Assembly (NCBI GenBank): GCA_023488645.1
Contig: JAMDDL010000031.1
Location: forward strand, 1-7,466
Direction: 5' to 3'
Origin: Actinomycetota bacterium
Lineage (GTDB): Bacteria > Actinomycetota > Humimicrobiia > Humimicrobiales > Humimicrobiaceae
DNA length: 7,466 bases
Each line of letters starts with the position of its first letter. Within the stretch, counting starts at the first letter, position 1. The notes below the pieces were generated by a model that saw only the letters and a list, made by a program, of their open reading frames with translations, was not told where the DNA came from and made no database searches. The position numbers and the translations under genes were made by a program. Shown here one piece after another: positions 1 through 6,869 of the stretch.

Positions 1-521
1 GGGAAACCAAAAAAATGGGCGAAAGTTTTTCTAAAATTTTGTCCGGTGGAGATGTTATCTTTTTATCCGGAGAACTTGGCGGAGGTAAAACTACTTTTAT
101 TTCAGGGATTGCGGAAGGTCTTAAAGTAAAAGGAAATGTGTCAAGTCCAAGTTTTACATTAATTAGTATTTATGATTTTATTAAAGATAAAATTAAATTA
201 AAAATGATCCATTGCGATCTTTACAGGATCAGCAATTTTAATGAAATTTTTGATATTGGAATTGAGGAATATATTCATGATTTAAAGTCAACAGTCTTTA
301 TCGAATGGGGCAGCTTTCTTAAAAAAAAAATACCGGCAAAATACCTTGAAATAATATTTGAATATTTAATTGATGATGCGATTGAGGAAGAAAATTACAG
401 CGCTTTAAATCAGAAGAGAAAGATTACCTTTTCGGCAAAAAGCCCTTACTGGAAGCAAAAATTAAAATTATTTAAAAGTGAAAATTTGCATGAAACACAA
501 GTTAATACCATTATCAAATAA
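1..521 (+). CDS. tsaE: TsaE, tRNA t6A biosynthesis ATPase (5' truncated by window edge)
   Basis: P-loop ATPase that works with TsaB and TsaD in making N6-threonylcarbamoyladenosine at position 37 of ANN-decoding tRNAs in the cytoplasm. Seen, counting from the ATG at 15: Walker A GELGGGKTT (residues 19-27), SPSF (44-47), HCDLYR (66-71) and FIEWG (95-99), all TsaE hallmarks in the usual order. The frame stays open to the left edge. The codons just before the ATG read E-T-K-K and continue into M-G-E-S, matching the family's N-terminal pattern of Thr followed by hydrophobic-Gly. The real start is therefore most likely outside the window, and the ATG at 15 is an internal Met. The part after the FIEWG motif runs on for about 70 residues with a Lys-rich, poorly conserved tail. 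Stop is TAA. tsaB follows 71 nt downstream on the same strand, the common bacterial arrangement. Family assignment is very secure; only the start is unknown. Confidence 0.95.
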   Translation, partial: ETKKMGESFSKILSGGDVIFLSGELGGGKTTFISGIAEGLKVKGNVSSPSFTLISIYDFIKDKIKLKMIHCDLYRISNFNEIFDIGIEEYIHDLKSTVFIEWGSFLKKKIPAKYLEIIFEYLIDDAIEEENYSALNQKRKITFSAKSPYWKQKLKLFKSENLHETQVNTIIK

Positions 522-531
522 AAAATTCATC

Positions 532-560
532 TTGTTATTAACAAGTTATAAAAATATAGT
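532..560 (+). promoter_or_regulatory. Possible sigma70-type promoter ahead of tsaB
   Basis: TTGTTA (532-537) and TATAGT (555-560) are separated by exactly 17 nt, a fair match to TTGACA/TATAAT. The site lies between the tsaE stop and the tsaB start. The -35 box is part of a short palindrome, CTTGTTATTAACAAG (531-545). The surrounding DNA is very AT-rich, so chance matches are likely and tsaB may simply be cotranscribed with tsaE. Confidence 0.3.
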
Positions 561-592
561 TTAAAGTCATATTAAGGCAAAATTTATTATTT

Positions 593-1411
593 ATGAAAAC
601 CATCTTAGCTGTTGACAGTACTACAGAAATTTTAAAAATCAGTGTAAGCGATAATGATAAAATATTGTCAGAACAAAAAGACAATAAGAATCGTAAGCAT
701 GTGGTTAATATTATTAATAATATTGATACTGTTTTTAAAAATGCAGGCAAATCCATTAAAGATGTTGATTTGTTTGCCATTAATTTAGGTCCTGGTGATT
801 TTACCGGCGGGAGAATAGGAATTAGTGTTGTAAAGATATTTTCCATGCTTTCCGGAAAGCCGGTATATGGATTTAATTCTCTTGATGTTTTTTCAACCGG
901 ATGTTTTCTAAAAAATATAAAGAGCATTGCAAAAAAGAAAATTGGCTATGATAAAGTATATATTATACCCCTGATGGATGTTAGAAATAATGAAATTTAT
1001 TTTAGTATATATGAAGTTAAAAATAAAAAAGGCTATAATGATTTAATCTTTAATTTAGATTTTGAAGATCAGAAATATTATTTATATAAAAAAACCGGAA
1101 ACTTTTTATTAAATTCAGATGATTTCAATAAAAAATTTCCTCAAGTTATTGAACAATTGGATTACAAATTAAAATCACAAATATTCTTAACAGCAAATGC
1201 CATCAGGTCATATAAATCTTTACTTACGGAATTAAAAGACAATATTTTGGCAGAACATGGCTTAATAAGGATTGAAATTGATGAAAAAAATATTTATCCG
1301 GATTCAAGATATTTAAATTATTTATCAAATTACAGCTTTGATAATAATTTAAAACCGGTGCCTGTAACTCCTGTTTATGTCAGGGATTTTATCACTTTAG
1401 GTAAAAAATAG
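593..1411 (+). CDS. tsaB: TsaB-like tRNA t6A biosynthesis protein
   Basis: ASKHA-fold scaffold protein that dimerises with TsaD, and binds TsaE, in the t6A37 tRNA-modification complex. Seen: N-terminal strand ILAVDSTT (residues 4-11), the conserved His in the RKHV segment (H36), and the signature loop GPGDFTGGRIG (66-76) followed by the hydrophobic helix and the VYGFNSLD segment (91-98). In most TsaB proteins the loop reads GPGSFTGLRIG, so D69 and G73 are departures. At 272 residues it is longer than the usual 220-240; the extra length lies in a Lys/Asn/Tyr-rich C-terminal half that resembles the family poorly. An AAGG sits 15 nt before the ATG, too far to be a convincing ribosome site; no better start is visible. 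Neither rimI nor tsaD follows: the next gene is convergent, with only 19 nt between stops. The assignment rests on the N-terminal half and the tsaE neighbour. Confidence 0.9.
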   Translation: MKTILAVDSTTEILKISVSDNDKILSEQKDNKNRKHVVNIINNIDTVFKNAGKSIKDVDLFAINLGPGDFTGGRIGISVVKIFSMLSGKPVYGFNSLDVFSTGCFLKNIKSIAKKKIGYDKVYIIPLMDVRNNEIYFSIYEVKNKKGYNDLIFNLDFEDQKYYLYKKTGNFLLNSDDFNKKFPQVIEQLDYKLKSQIFLTANAIRSYKSLLTELKDNILAEHGLIRIEIDEKNIYPDSRYLNYLSNYSFDNNLKPVPVTPVYVRDFITLGKK

Positions 1412-1430
1412 TTATAAGCTCTTTTGAGAT

Positions 1431-1904
1431 TCAGGGTGCAGTAACTTTTCTTATTATTTTTGCAATACAGCCAGGGGGTGGCTCATTTACAACTGCCCAG
1501 AAACCGCCAATCAGTTTTACAGCTTCCATGAACTCTTTAAAATCAACCGGTTTTACAACATAAGCATTTACACCTTGCCTGTAGCAATATTCCAGATCAT
1601 TATTTTCTCTTGATGATGTGAGGACAATTACTGGGATAGTCTTTAACTTTTCATCCTTTTTAATTATTTCCAGTACTTCTAAACCACTTATTTTTGGCAG
1701 TTTAAGATCCAGTAAAATAAAAAGGGGATTTCCATTTGGTCTGTCCTTATATATTCCCTCATAATAAAGATAGTCCAATGCTTCTTTTCCGTCATTTACA
1801 ACAGCAACCTCATTTGCGAAACTGTTTTCTGCAAAAGCGTTTAATGTTAGTTCAATATCCATTTTATCATCTTCTACAAGTAAAATACGTTTCAGTTCAT
1901 TCAT
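1431..1904 (-). CDS. Single-domain response regulator, CheY-like, Rcp1 type
   Basis: Stand-alone phosphoacceptor receiver of 157 residues with no DNA-binding or enzymatic output. Seen: acidic pair D12-D13 in LLVEDD, phosphoacceptor D66 in LLDLKLP, T96 in VLTSS, and K118-P119 in VVKPVD, so every residue needed for phosphotransfer is present. The loop between helix 2 and strand 3 (YYEGIYKDRPNGNP, 47-60) is the long form typical of Rcp1-type regulators, known as partners of phytochrome-type HDLRAPL kinases; the kinase just upstream has exactly that H-box. The start is supported by a GGGAGA ribosome site 8 nt before the ATG. It is the last gene of the minus-strand cluster, 71 nt after the kinase stop. 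Stop is TGA. It probably acts by protein contact, for example as a phosphate sink or relay; the target is not visible. Confidence 0.93.
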   Translation of the reverse strand: MNELKRILLVEDDKMDIELTLNAFAENSFANEVAVVNDGKEALDYLYYEGIYKDRPNGNPLFILLDLKLPKISGLEVLEIIKKDEKLKTIPVIVLTSSRENNDLEYCYRQGVNAYVVKPVDFKEFMEAVKLIGGFWAVVNEPPPGCIAKIIRKVTAP

Positions 1905-1912
1905 ATTTTAAG

Positions 1913-1918
1913 TCTCCC
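1913..1918 (-). promoter_or_regulatory. Ribosome binding site of the response regulator
   Basis: GGGAGA on the minus strand, 8 nt before the ATG at 1904. It is the best Shine-Dalgarno match in the window and fixes this start. The three genes upstream in the cluster lack anything comparable, so this regulator may be translated more strongly than they are. Confidence 0.7.
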
Positions 1919-1927
1919 TATTAAATA

Positions 1928-1956
1928 ATTATAAAGTCTAATATTTCTTATCTATA
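1928..1956 (-). promoter_or_regulatory. Possible internal promoter for the response regulator
   Basis: In the 71-nt gap between the kinase and the regulator, the minus strand has a perfect TATAAT (1928-1933), 17 nt downstream of TATAGA (1951-1956, only 3 of 6 matches to TTGACA). A transcript from here would carry a leader of about 17 nt that contains the GGGAGA site. The gap is very AT-rich, so the match could be chance. Confidence 0.2.
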
Positions 1957-1975
1957 TTTACTTATATTTATATCA

Positions 1976-3484
1976 CTAATTTTTAGGCAGTGAAAAATAA
2001 AATGTAGCACCTCTGTTAACTTCACCTTCTGCCCATGTTTTGCCTCTATGGCGGTTGATAATACGACGGACACTTGCCAGCCCTATACCTGTGCCTTCAA
2101 ATTCATCCTGTCTGTGTAGTCTCTGGAATACATTAAAAAGTTTATTTGCATATTCCATTTCAAATCCAATACCATTATCTTTTATAAAAAATATATATTC
2201 ACTATTATTATCGTTATAGCCAATCTCTATTACCGGTTGTTTACAATTGCGCGTAAATTTAACAGCGTTAGAAATGAGGTTTGTAAATACCAGTCTGATC
2301 ATTGATTGGTCTACATGTAATTTTGGTAAATCAGCAATTTTCCAGTAAATTTTTCTGTTATTTGTTTCTTCAGCAAATTCTTTTAACACGTCTTTTACAA
2401 GTTGATAAACATCTATTTCAGACTTTTTCATTTCATAACGTCCTACACGTGAAAATTCTAAAAGATCATCTATGAGACTGCCCATTAGTTTAGCTGAATT
2501 ATGAATGTTGTTTAGATACCTTACGCTTGTTTCATCAAGAAACGGTGTATTTTTTTGAAGTAATTCCACAAATCCGGATATATGTCGTAATGGTGCCCGC
2601 AAATCATGAGAAACAGAGTAGCTGAAGGCTTCGAGTTCTTTGTTTGCAATTGAGAGCTCATTGTTGACTATCAAGACTTCTTTTTCAGCTCGTTTACGTT
2701 CAGCAACTTCTTTATTTAACTCATCCCGTGAAGTAGTGGTTTCTTTTAAGTTTTTTGTCATTTTATTAAATGCAGCAGCTAATTGACTGAGCTCATCTTT
2801 AGTTTTGACATCAACTTTATGTTCGAGATTTCCTTTACCAATTATTTCGGTGCTTCTTGTTAATTCATTTAATGGTTTTAATATGCTTCTTGCAACAACA
2901 GACGATGTAGTTGCAACAGTTACAGCAAGAACCAGCATTAAAATTAGAGTTGTGTTTGAGGCAATTTTTTGGGTCTCCAATACTTCAGATTGAACTTGTT
3001 CGGTAAGCTTTGAGACTTCTGTAGCAATCGAGTATGACCTTATTAATAGTTGAGATACCAACCCTTCCTCTAAATGAAGAACAGAATCGATTTCTTTTTG
3101 AGACGCACCTTCCTGGATAAGTTTTTGAGTATTTTGATAATTGGCAACCACTTGTGAAAATAAATTAGAGAGAGAAGCATACTCTGAATGTATCAATTTC
3201 ATTGCCTCTTCTTTTTCTGTATCTTCCAGAAGTTCTGCCATGGAATTATATCTTAAATTCCATTGTTCCTCCATTCGTTTTTCACGGTGTAACAAATAAT
3301 CATATGTTATCAGGTTTAACTCTGTAATAGCCGCACGTACATTATCTAATAGTTCATTCCTTTTGCTTCCCTCAATTATTCTTTTTGATGTAACCAAAGC
3401 CAAAGAGGAGACGATTATTATTAAGATAATTGATATTCCGGCACTGATATATAATTTGTTTTTAATGTTTATTTTAACATTCAT
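1976..3484 (-). CDS. Membrane sensor histidine kinase (helical sensor, HAMP, HisKA, HATPase_c)
   Basis: Inner-membrane sensor kinase of 502 residues that autophosphorylates on His and passes phosphate to receiver domains. Order seen: TM1 about 11-32; an extracytoplasmic region about 33-178 rich in Glu, Leu and Ser, predicted all-helical (four-helix-bundle-like) and not matched to a named sensor; TM2 about 179-198; HAMP about 199-250; a short coiled coil about 250-285; H-box HDLRAPLRH with H293; N-box TNLISNAVKF (401-410); G1 DNGIG (436-440); F-box NVFQRLHR; G2 GTGIGLA (464-470). All catalytic motifs are intact. The H-box is the phytochrome/Cph1 type, whose usual partners are Rcp1-like regulators such as the next gene. 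The start overlaps the context TAATATG: the stop of the binding-protein gene lies 1 nt before this ATG, with only a weak GGA 13 nt upstream, suggesting translational coupling. The stimulus is not evident; the coupled binding protein is the obvious candidate input. Confidence 0.95.
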   Translation of the reverse strand: MNVKINIKNKLYISAGISIILIIIVSSLALVTSKRIIEGSKRNELLDNVRAAITELNLITYDYLLHREKRMEEQWNLRYNSMAELLEDTEKEEAMKLIHSEYASLSNLFSQVVANYQNTQKLIQEGASQKEIDSVLHLEEGLVSQLLIRSYSIATEVSKLTEQVQSEVLETQKIASNTTLILMLVLAVTVATTSSVVARSILKPLNELTRSTEIIGKGNLEHKVDVKTKDELSQLAAAFNKMTKNLKETTTSRDELNKEVAERKRAEKEVLIVNNELSIANKELEAFSYSVSHDLRAPLRHISGFVELLQKNTPFLDETSVRYLNNIHNSAKLMGSLIDDLLEFSRVGRYEMKKSEIDVYQLVKDVLKEFAEETNNRKIYWKIADLPKLHVDQSMIRLVFTNLISNAVKFTRNCKQPVIEIGYNDNNSEYIFFIKDNGIGFEMEYANKLFNVFQRLHRQDEFEGTGIGLASVRRIINRHRGKTWAEGEVNRGATFYFSLPKN

Positions 3485-3485
3485 A

Positions 3486-4529
3486 TTAATGTATTATTCC
3501 GACAGCTTCTGGTTTCATCTTCTCTAAAACATCAATATAGATATAATCCAGGTAATTTGGAACTTCTGTTTTATTAGTTAACTTGTTTTTTATAGCCCAT
3601 CGTGCTTCATCTTCTAAAGTTACGATTAGAGATTGGTTCAAAGAAACTTCAAATGTAAAGGTGGGCCAATCTGTAATTACTTCTTTCTCTCTTCCGGCCC
3701 CCAACATTTCCGCTGTAATTTTTATTGCCTGGCCTTTGTCTTTATCAGCTAATTCTCCAGCTTTTATAACTGCTTTAATGACTTTCTCAATAAGTTCAGG
3801 TTTTTTATAAACAAAATCTTTTTTTCCAATAATGTTGAAAGTTTGCCTATATATACCTGGTCCAAAAAACTCTTGGGCATTTTCACCCAATGCGTCCTTT
3901 GCTTCCTGAATGTATGGATTTCTTAAACAGAAGGCATCAATTTCACCATTTATAAGAGCATTTGGTAAATCTACAGCTTCCATGTAAGAGATGTAAACTT
4001 CTGAATCTGGTATTTGGTTATGTAATAGAAACATACACAAAAAAAAATGGGCTGCAGAATTCTTCTGTGTAGCTATTTTCTTACCTCTTAAATCTTCAGG
4101 CTTTGTGATTCCTTTGTCCTTTCTTGCAATTATCCATAATGCATTATCGCTATTAGCAATAGTGCACAGAATAAGAAAATCACTTCTCTCAAAACAACTG
4201 GACATGATGGGGATATCAGCAGTCGTACATAGATCGACTTCATTATTTATAAGTCCCATGAGAGCCAATTTTCCACTTGGATATTTCTTTAGTTCAATGT
4301 CAAGACCTTCTTCTTCAAAAAAACCTTTCACCTTTGCGATCCAAACTAATGTTGGAGAAATGTTATCCTGCATTCCTATGCTGAGTTTATCAGTCGAAGC
4401 GGTATATTTTTCTGTCTGCATTGAAAGGCAACCAACTGAAATCCCAATAATTAAAATACCAATTACACTAATGATTCCAATAATGATTAATATTCTTTTA
4501 GCGTGAATTAATCCCAATTTAAATACCAT
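3486..4529 (-). CDS. NMT1/SsuA-like periplasmic substrate-binding protein, no transporter nearby
   Basis: Type 2 periplasmic-binding fold protein of 347 residues, related to the NMT1/THI5-SsuA-TauA group that binds nitrate, sulfonates, bicarbonate or pyrimidine precursors. Seen: K11-R12 followed by one hydrophobic segment (13-33); C34 right after it in ISVGC, a weak lipobox because -3 is Ser; then the typical opening KLSIGMQDNISPTLVWIAK, GFFEEEGLDIEL (69-80), LINNEVDL (93-100), EDLRGKKIATQ (145-155), and the second-lobe ALINGEIDAF (191-200) with RNPY (203-206). It is full length and is either a lipoprotein or anchored by an uncleaved signal. No ABC permease or ATPase gene adjoins it. It lies 9 nt after the HD-GYP gene and 1 nt before the kinase gene, which points to a sensing role. 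No Shine-Dalgarno is visible, so translation is probably coupled to the gene upstream. The ligand cannot be read from the sequence. Confidence 0.88.
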   Translation of the reverse strand: MVFKLGLIHAKRILIIIGIISVIGILIIGISVGCLSMQTEKYTASTDKLSIGMQDNISPTLVWIAKVKGFFEEEGLDIELKKYPSGKLALMGLINNEVDLCTTADIPIMSSCFERSDFLILCTIANSDNALWIIARKDKGITKPEDLRGKKIATQKNSAAHFFLCMFLLHNQIPDSEVYISYMEAVDLPNALINGEIDAFCLRNPYIQEAKDALGENAQEFFGPGIYRQTFNIIGKKDFVYKKPELIEKVIKAVIKAGELADKDKGQAIKITAEMLGAGREKEVITDWPTFTFEVSLNQSLIVTLEDEARWAIKNKLTNKTEVPNYLDYIYIDVLEKMKPEAVGIIH

Positions 4530-4538
4530 AATTATTAG

Positions 4539-6407
4539 CTACAATTTTTTTATAAAATTATTATTTAATTTTAAAAAAATCTCTGCTACTTTAGGGTCAA
4601 AGTGTTTTCCAGATTCCTGTTGTATATACTCTTTTACTTTATTTTCAGGCCAAGCCTCCCTGTAAGGTCTGTCATGCAGCAGTGCATCACAAACATCCAC
4701 TACTGCAAATATACGTGCTTCCAGTGGTATCTGATCTTTTTTTAATCTTCTTGGATATCCTGTTCCATCCCATTTTTCATGATGACAATAAGGAATATTT
4801 AATGCATTTCTTAAAAATGAAATAGGGGAAATAAGTTCATATGCTATCACCGGGTGGCTTTGCATTATTTTAAACTCTTCATCTGTTAAGGGACCAGGTT
4901 TGTGCAAAATGCTGTCAGGAATACCAAGCTTTCCGATGTCATGAAGCAAAGCGCCTCTTCTTATATGTGCCATTTCAGAGTTGGTTATTCCCATTTCTTT
5001 TGCTACCTTTAATGTAATATTAGTTACCCGTAATGTATGACCCTCGGTCACTTTGTCACGAATATCCAAAGCTTTTGACCAGCCTTCAAGTGTTAAATCA
5101 TAAGCTAAAATAAGTTCAACATTTGATTTTTGAAGGTCATTAAAAAGGTTTGCATTTTCTACAGCAATAGCTGCCTGGGTAGCAAGTGCTTCCATAAAAT
5201 CAAGCCATTCCTGGTCAGCAACAAGTGGTGTTCGATTAAAAATTTCAAGCACACCCATTACATGTCCCTTTGCAATTAATGGTGCAGCAATATAACTCAT
5301 AAAACCTTCGCTCTCAAGAAGAGGTGCTAATTTAAACCCATTCATATTTGCTGTTAAATCAGAAATATTTACGATTCGGCGTTCCTGTGCTGCAAGACCT
5401 GCATATCCTTGTCCGATATGAAGAGTTGTATACCTTAGAGCATCTGTATAAAAACCCCTGCTTGCAGCATGTTCAAGTATCTGAGTATGAGGATTTAATA
5501 GCAGCACATTTACTGCATCAATCTTTAACTGTTCAGCAACATTGTCAAGAAATACATTAAGTGTGACACGTATATCAAGGCTTGAAGTTATAGCAAGATC
5601 TATATTGCGGAGTGCATTAAGACGTTTATTCTGTTCCTGAATTTTTAATTCATTTTTCTTTCTTTCAGTAATATCGTCCACCATTCCAGAAATAATATTG
5701 TTTTCAAGTGATGCACTGATAAGTAAATTTTTATTATTTCCCTTATTTGTAATAGCCTCAATTTCATAATTATTAATCTTCCCCAATTTATTTAATTTTT
5801 CAATCAGATAGTTTCTGTCAGCAGGTTTTTTCCATAAGCTTGCAGCATTAACTGATGCCATTTCTCTGGTGGATTTGAATTCTAAAATTTTGGATAGTGC
5901 TTCGTTTGCAAATAATATATCTCCCTTGACAGTTGTTTGATAGACACCAACAAGCGCATTATCAACAAGATTTCTATATTTCTCTCCAGATTTCTTAAGT
6001 GCTTCTTCTGCATTTTTACGTTTTGATATGTGTATTGCTTCCTGTAGCGCACGGTTAATTGAAGGTACCAGTCGGGCAAGTTTATCTTTGAGAACAAAAT
6101 CAGTTATGCCTGATTTTAAAACTTCAATTGTGCGTTCTTCACCAATGGTTCCAGTGACAATTATAAAAGGAGTATCTGCGGTAAGTTTTTTTGATATTTT
6201 TGATGCTGAAATACCATCAAATTGAGGCAATTTATAATCTGCAAGAATTACATCAAATTTACTTTTTTTAAGAGCATTTATAAAATCATTTTTTGTATCA
6301 ACCAGAGTTATGCTGCAATCAGGAATTTCAGTTAAAATAACTGATTTTATTAACTCAAAATCATTTATATCATCTTCAAGGGAAAGAATTTTTAAATTTT
6401 TTTTCAT
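4539..6407 (-). CDS. REC-PAS-GAF-HD-GYP protein, predicted cyclic-di-GMP phosphodiesterase
   Basis: Cytoplasmic 622-residue signalling protein. Domains in order: receiver (about 5-122) with E11-D12-D13, phosphoacceptor D57, T85 and K107 (followed by Asp instead of the usual Pro, common in this receiver type); PAS (about 140-250) ending in the DITERK motif; GAF (about 268-420) with GQGYAGLAAQERRIVNI and VLEIFNR; HD-GYP (about 435-615). The metal and substrate residues of HD-GYP are all there: H457 in GHTLR, H489-D490 and K493 in HDIGK, H518 in SHPVIAYEL, H542-H543, the GYP-loop WDGTGYP (546-552), and D571 in VVDVCDAL. Active hydrolysis of c-di-GMP is therefore expected. It is the first gene of the minus-strand cluster, 9 nt ahead of the binding-protein gene. 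No Shine-Dalgarno precedes the ATG; the upstream bases are A-rich. Its receiver makes it a plausible phosphotransfer target of the kinase two genes down; PAS and GAF may add further inputs. Confidence 0.95.
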   Translation of the reverse strand: MKKNLKILSLEDDINDFELIKSVILTEIPDCSITLVDTKNDFINALKKSKFDVILADYKLPQFDGISASKISKKLTADTPFIIVTGTIGEERTIEVLKSGITDFVLKDKLARLVPSINRALQEAIHISKRKNAEEALKKSGEKYRNLVDNALVGVYQTTVKGDILFANEALSKILEFKSTREMASVNAASLWKKPADRNYLIEKLNKLGKINNYEIEAITNKGNNKNLLISASLENNIISGMVDDITERKKNELKIQEQNKRLNALRNIDLAITSSLDIRVTLNVFLDNVAEQLKIDAVNVLLLNPHTQILEHAASRGFYTDALRYTTLHIGQGYAGLAAQERRIVNISDLTANMNGFKLAPLLESEGFMSYIAAPLIAKGHVMGVLEIFNRTPLVADQEWLDFMEALATQAAIAVENANLFNDLQKSNVELILAYDLTLEGWSKALDIRDKVTEGHTLRVTNITLKVAKEMGITNSEMAHIRRGALLHDIGKLGIPDSILHKPGPLTDEEFKIMQSHPVIAYELISPISFLRNALNIPYCHHEKWDGTGYPRRLKKDQIPLEARIFAVVDVCDALLHDRPYREAWPENKVKEYIQQESGKHFDPKVAEIFLKLNNNFIKKL

Positions 6408-6584
6408 TTATTTTTAACAATATTTTATATTACAAATTATTGGAATTTTTATAGTATATGTCTTAATTACATATTCTTTTATTTTATTATTATCTTTTTA
6501 ATTTTAATTTTACGATATAATTTTAAAATAATATATTAAGATATATTTTATATAATTATTAAATATTTTTCAATAAAAGAAGTT

Positions 6585-6612
6585 TTTACAAGCGCGAGTT
6601 TCTATCTGTAAA
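6585..6612. repeat. Inverted repeat TTTACA/TGTAAA
   Basis: TTTACA (6585-6590) and TGTAAA (6607-6612) are perfectly complementary around a 16-nt spacer holding the GC-rich AGCGCGAG. It could form a 6-bp stem on either strand or act as a binding site for a dimeric regulator upstream of the HD-GYP gene. A 6-bp match in AT-rich DNA is weak evidence alone; it gains a little from the neighbouring inverted repeats. Confidence 0.35.
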
Positions 6613-6633
6613 TATTGGTTAAAAAACTTTAGT

Positions 6634-6643
6634 GCTTATGATA
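6634..6643 (+). repeat. Direct repeat copy 1, GCTTATGATA
   Basis: Ten bases identical to 6870-6879, where the second copy contains the stop codon of the toxin gene. The pair brackets the GC-richer, unexplained segment. It could be a duplication footprint or chance in low-complexity DNA. Confidence 0.3.
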
Positions 6644-6656
6644 GTTTATGGTAAGC
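6634..6656. repeat. Inverted repeat GCTTA/TAAGC
   Basis: GCTTA (6634-6638) pairs with TAAGC (6652-6656), extendable by one T-G wobble, with an 11-13 nt loop. The left arm is part of a 10-base word that recurs at the end of the toxin gene. No T-run follows on either strand, so it is not a normal intrinsic terminator. Confidence 0.35.
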
Positions 6657-6668
6657 TTCTCCTTTATA

Positions 6669-6721
6669 TACCGGGAAATCAGAATTATAAATAGGGCAAG
6701 CTTGTCCGGTAATGCCTGATT
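6669..6721. repeat. Two crossing inverted repeats with an internal hairpin (pseudoknot-like)
   Basis: TACCGG (6669-6674) is complementary to CCGGTA (6706-6711), and AATCAG (6677-6682) to CTGATT (6716-6721). The arms are in the order a-b-a'-b', so the two helices would cross as in a pseudoknot or be mutually exclusive. Between them GGGCAAGCTTGTCC (6694-6707) can fold into a 5-bp hairpin that competes with the a' arm for two bases. All helices exist on both strands, so the transcribed strand is not known. This may be a structured RNA element or the end of an old mobile element; no known family was recognised. Confidence 0.45.
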
Positions 6722-6869
6722 AAGTTAAAAACCTTTAAATACGGCTGTAAAGTGAGGTTATATGGAGTTTGAAGATTATGGTTATTGGATCAGTGCAGGG
6801 TTCGGGAGTAAGGTTACACTGCGGATAATCGGTGCAGATTTTCATGCTGCTGCTTATAATACGGCGAAG

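Noticed and set aside
531..545. Palindrome CTTGTTATTAACAAG as a terminator after tsaE
   Set aside because: The stem is short and AT-rich, with almost no loop and no T-run after it. It is more likely chance or part of a promoter.
538..927. Open frame of 129 codons on the minus strand
   Set aside because: It lies opposite tsaB, whose motifs are clear; the translation has no recognisable pattern and no ribosome site.
1417..1431. Bidirectional terminator between tsaB and the response regulator
   Set aside because: Only a 3-bp CTC-TTTT-GAG hairpin is present in the 19-nt gap between convergent stops, too weak to call.
4105..4506. Plus-strand open frame of 133 codons
   Set aside because: It is the antisense shadow of the binding-protein gene, including its hydrophobic N-terminus read backwards.
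5882..6097. Open frame of 71 codons on the minus strand inside the HD-GYP gene
   Set aside because: It is another frame of the REC-PAS region on the same strand; the real protein is continuous across it with intact domains.
6408..6560. Specific -10/-35 boxes for the HD-GYP cluster
   Set aside because: Many TATAAT-like words occur on the minus strand, but none has a credible -35 at the right spacing, and at 9% GC such matches carry no weight.
6735..6845. Minus-strand frame of 36 codons with three Cys and several Pro, after the toxin gene
   Set aside because: No Shine-Dalgarno, no recognised family, and it overlaps the plus-strand open frame in the GC-richer block, where long frames arise easily on both strands.
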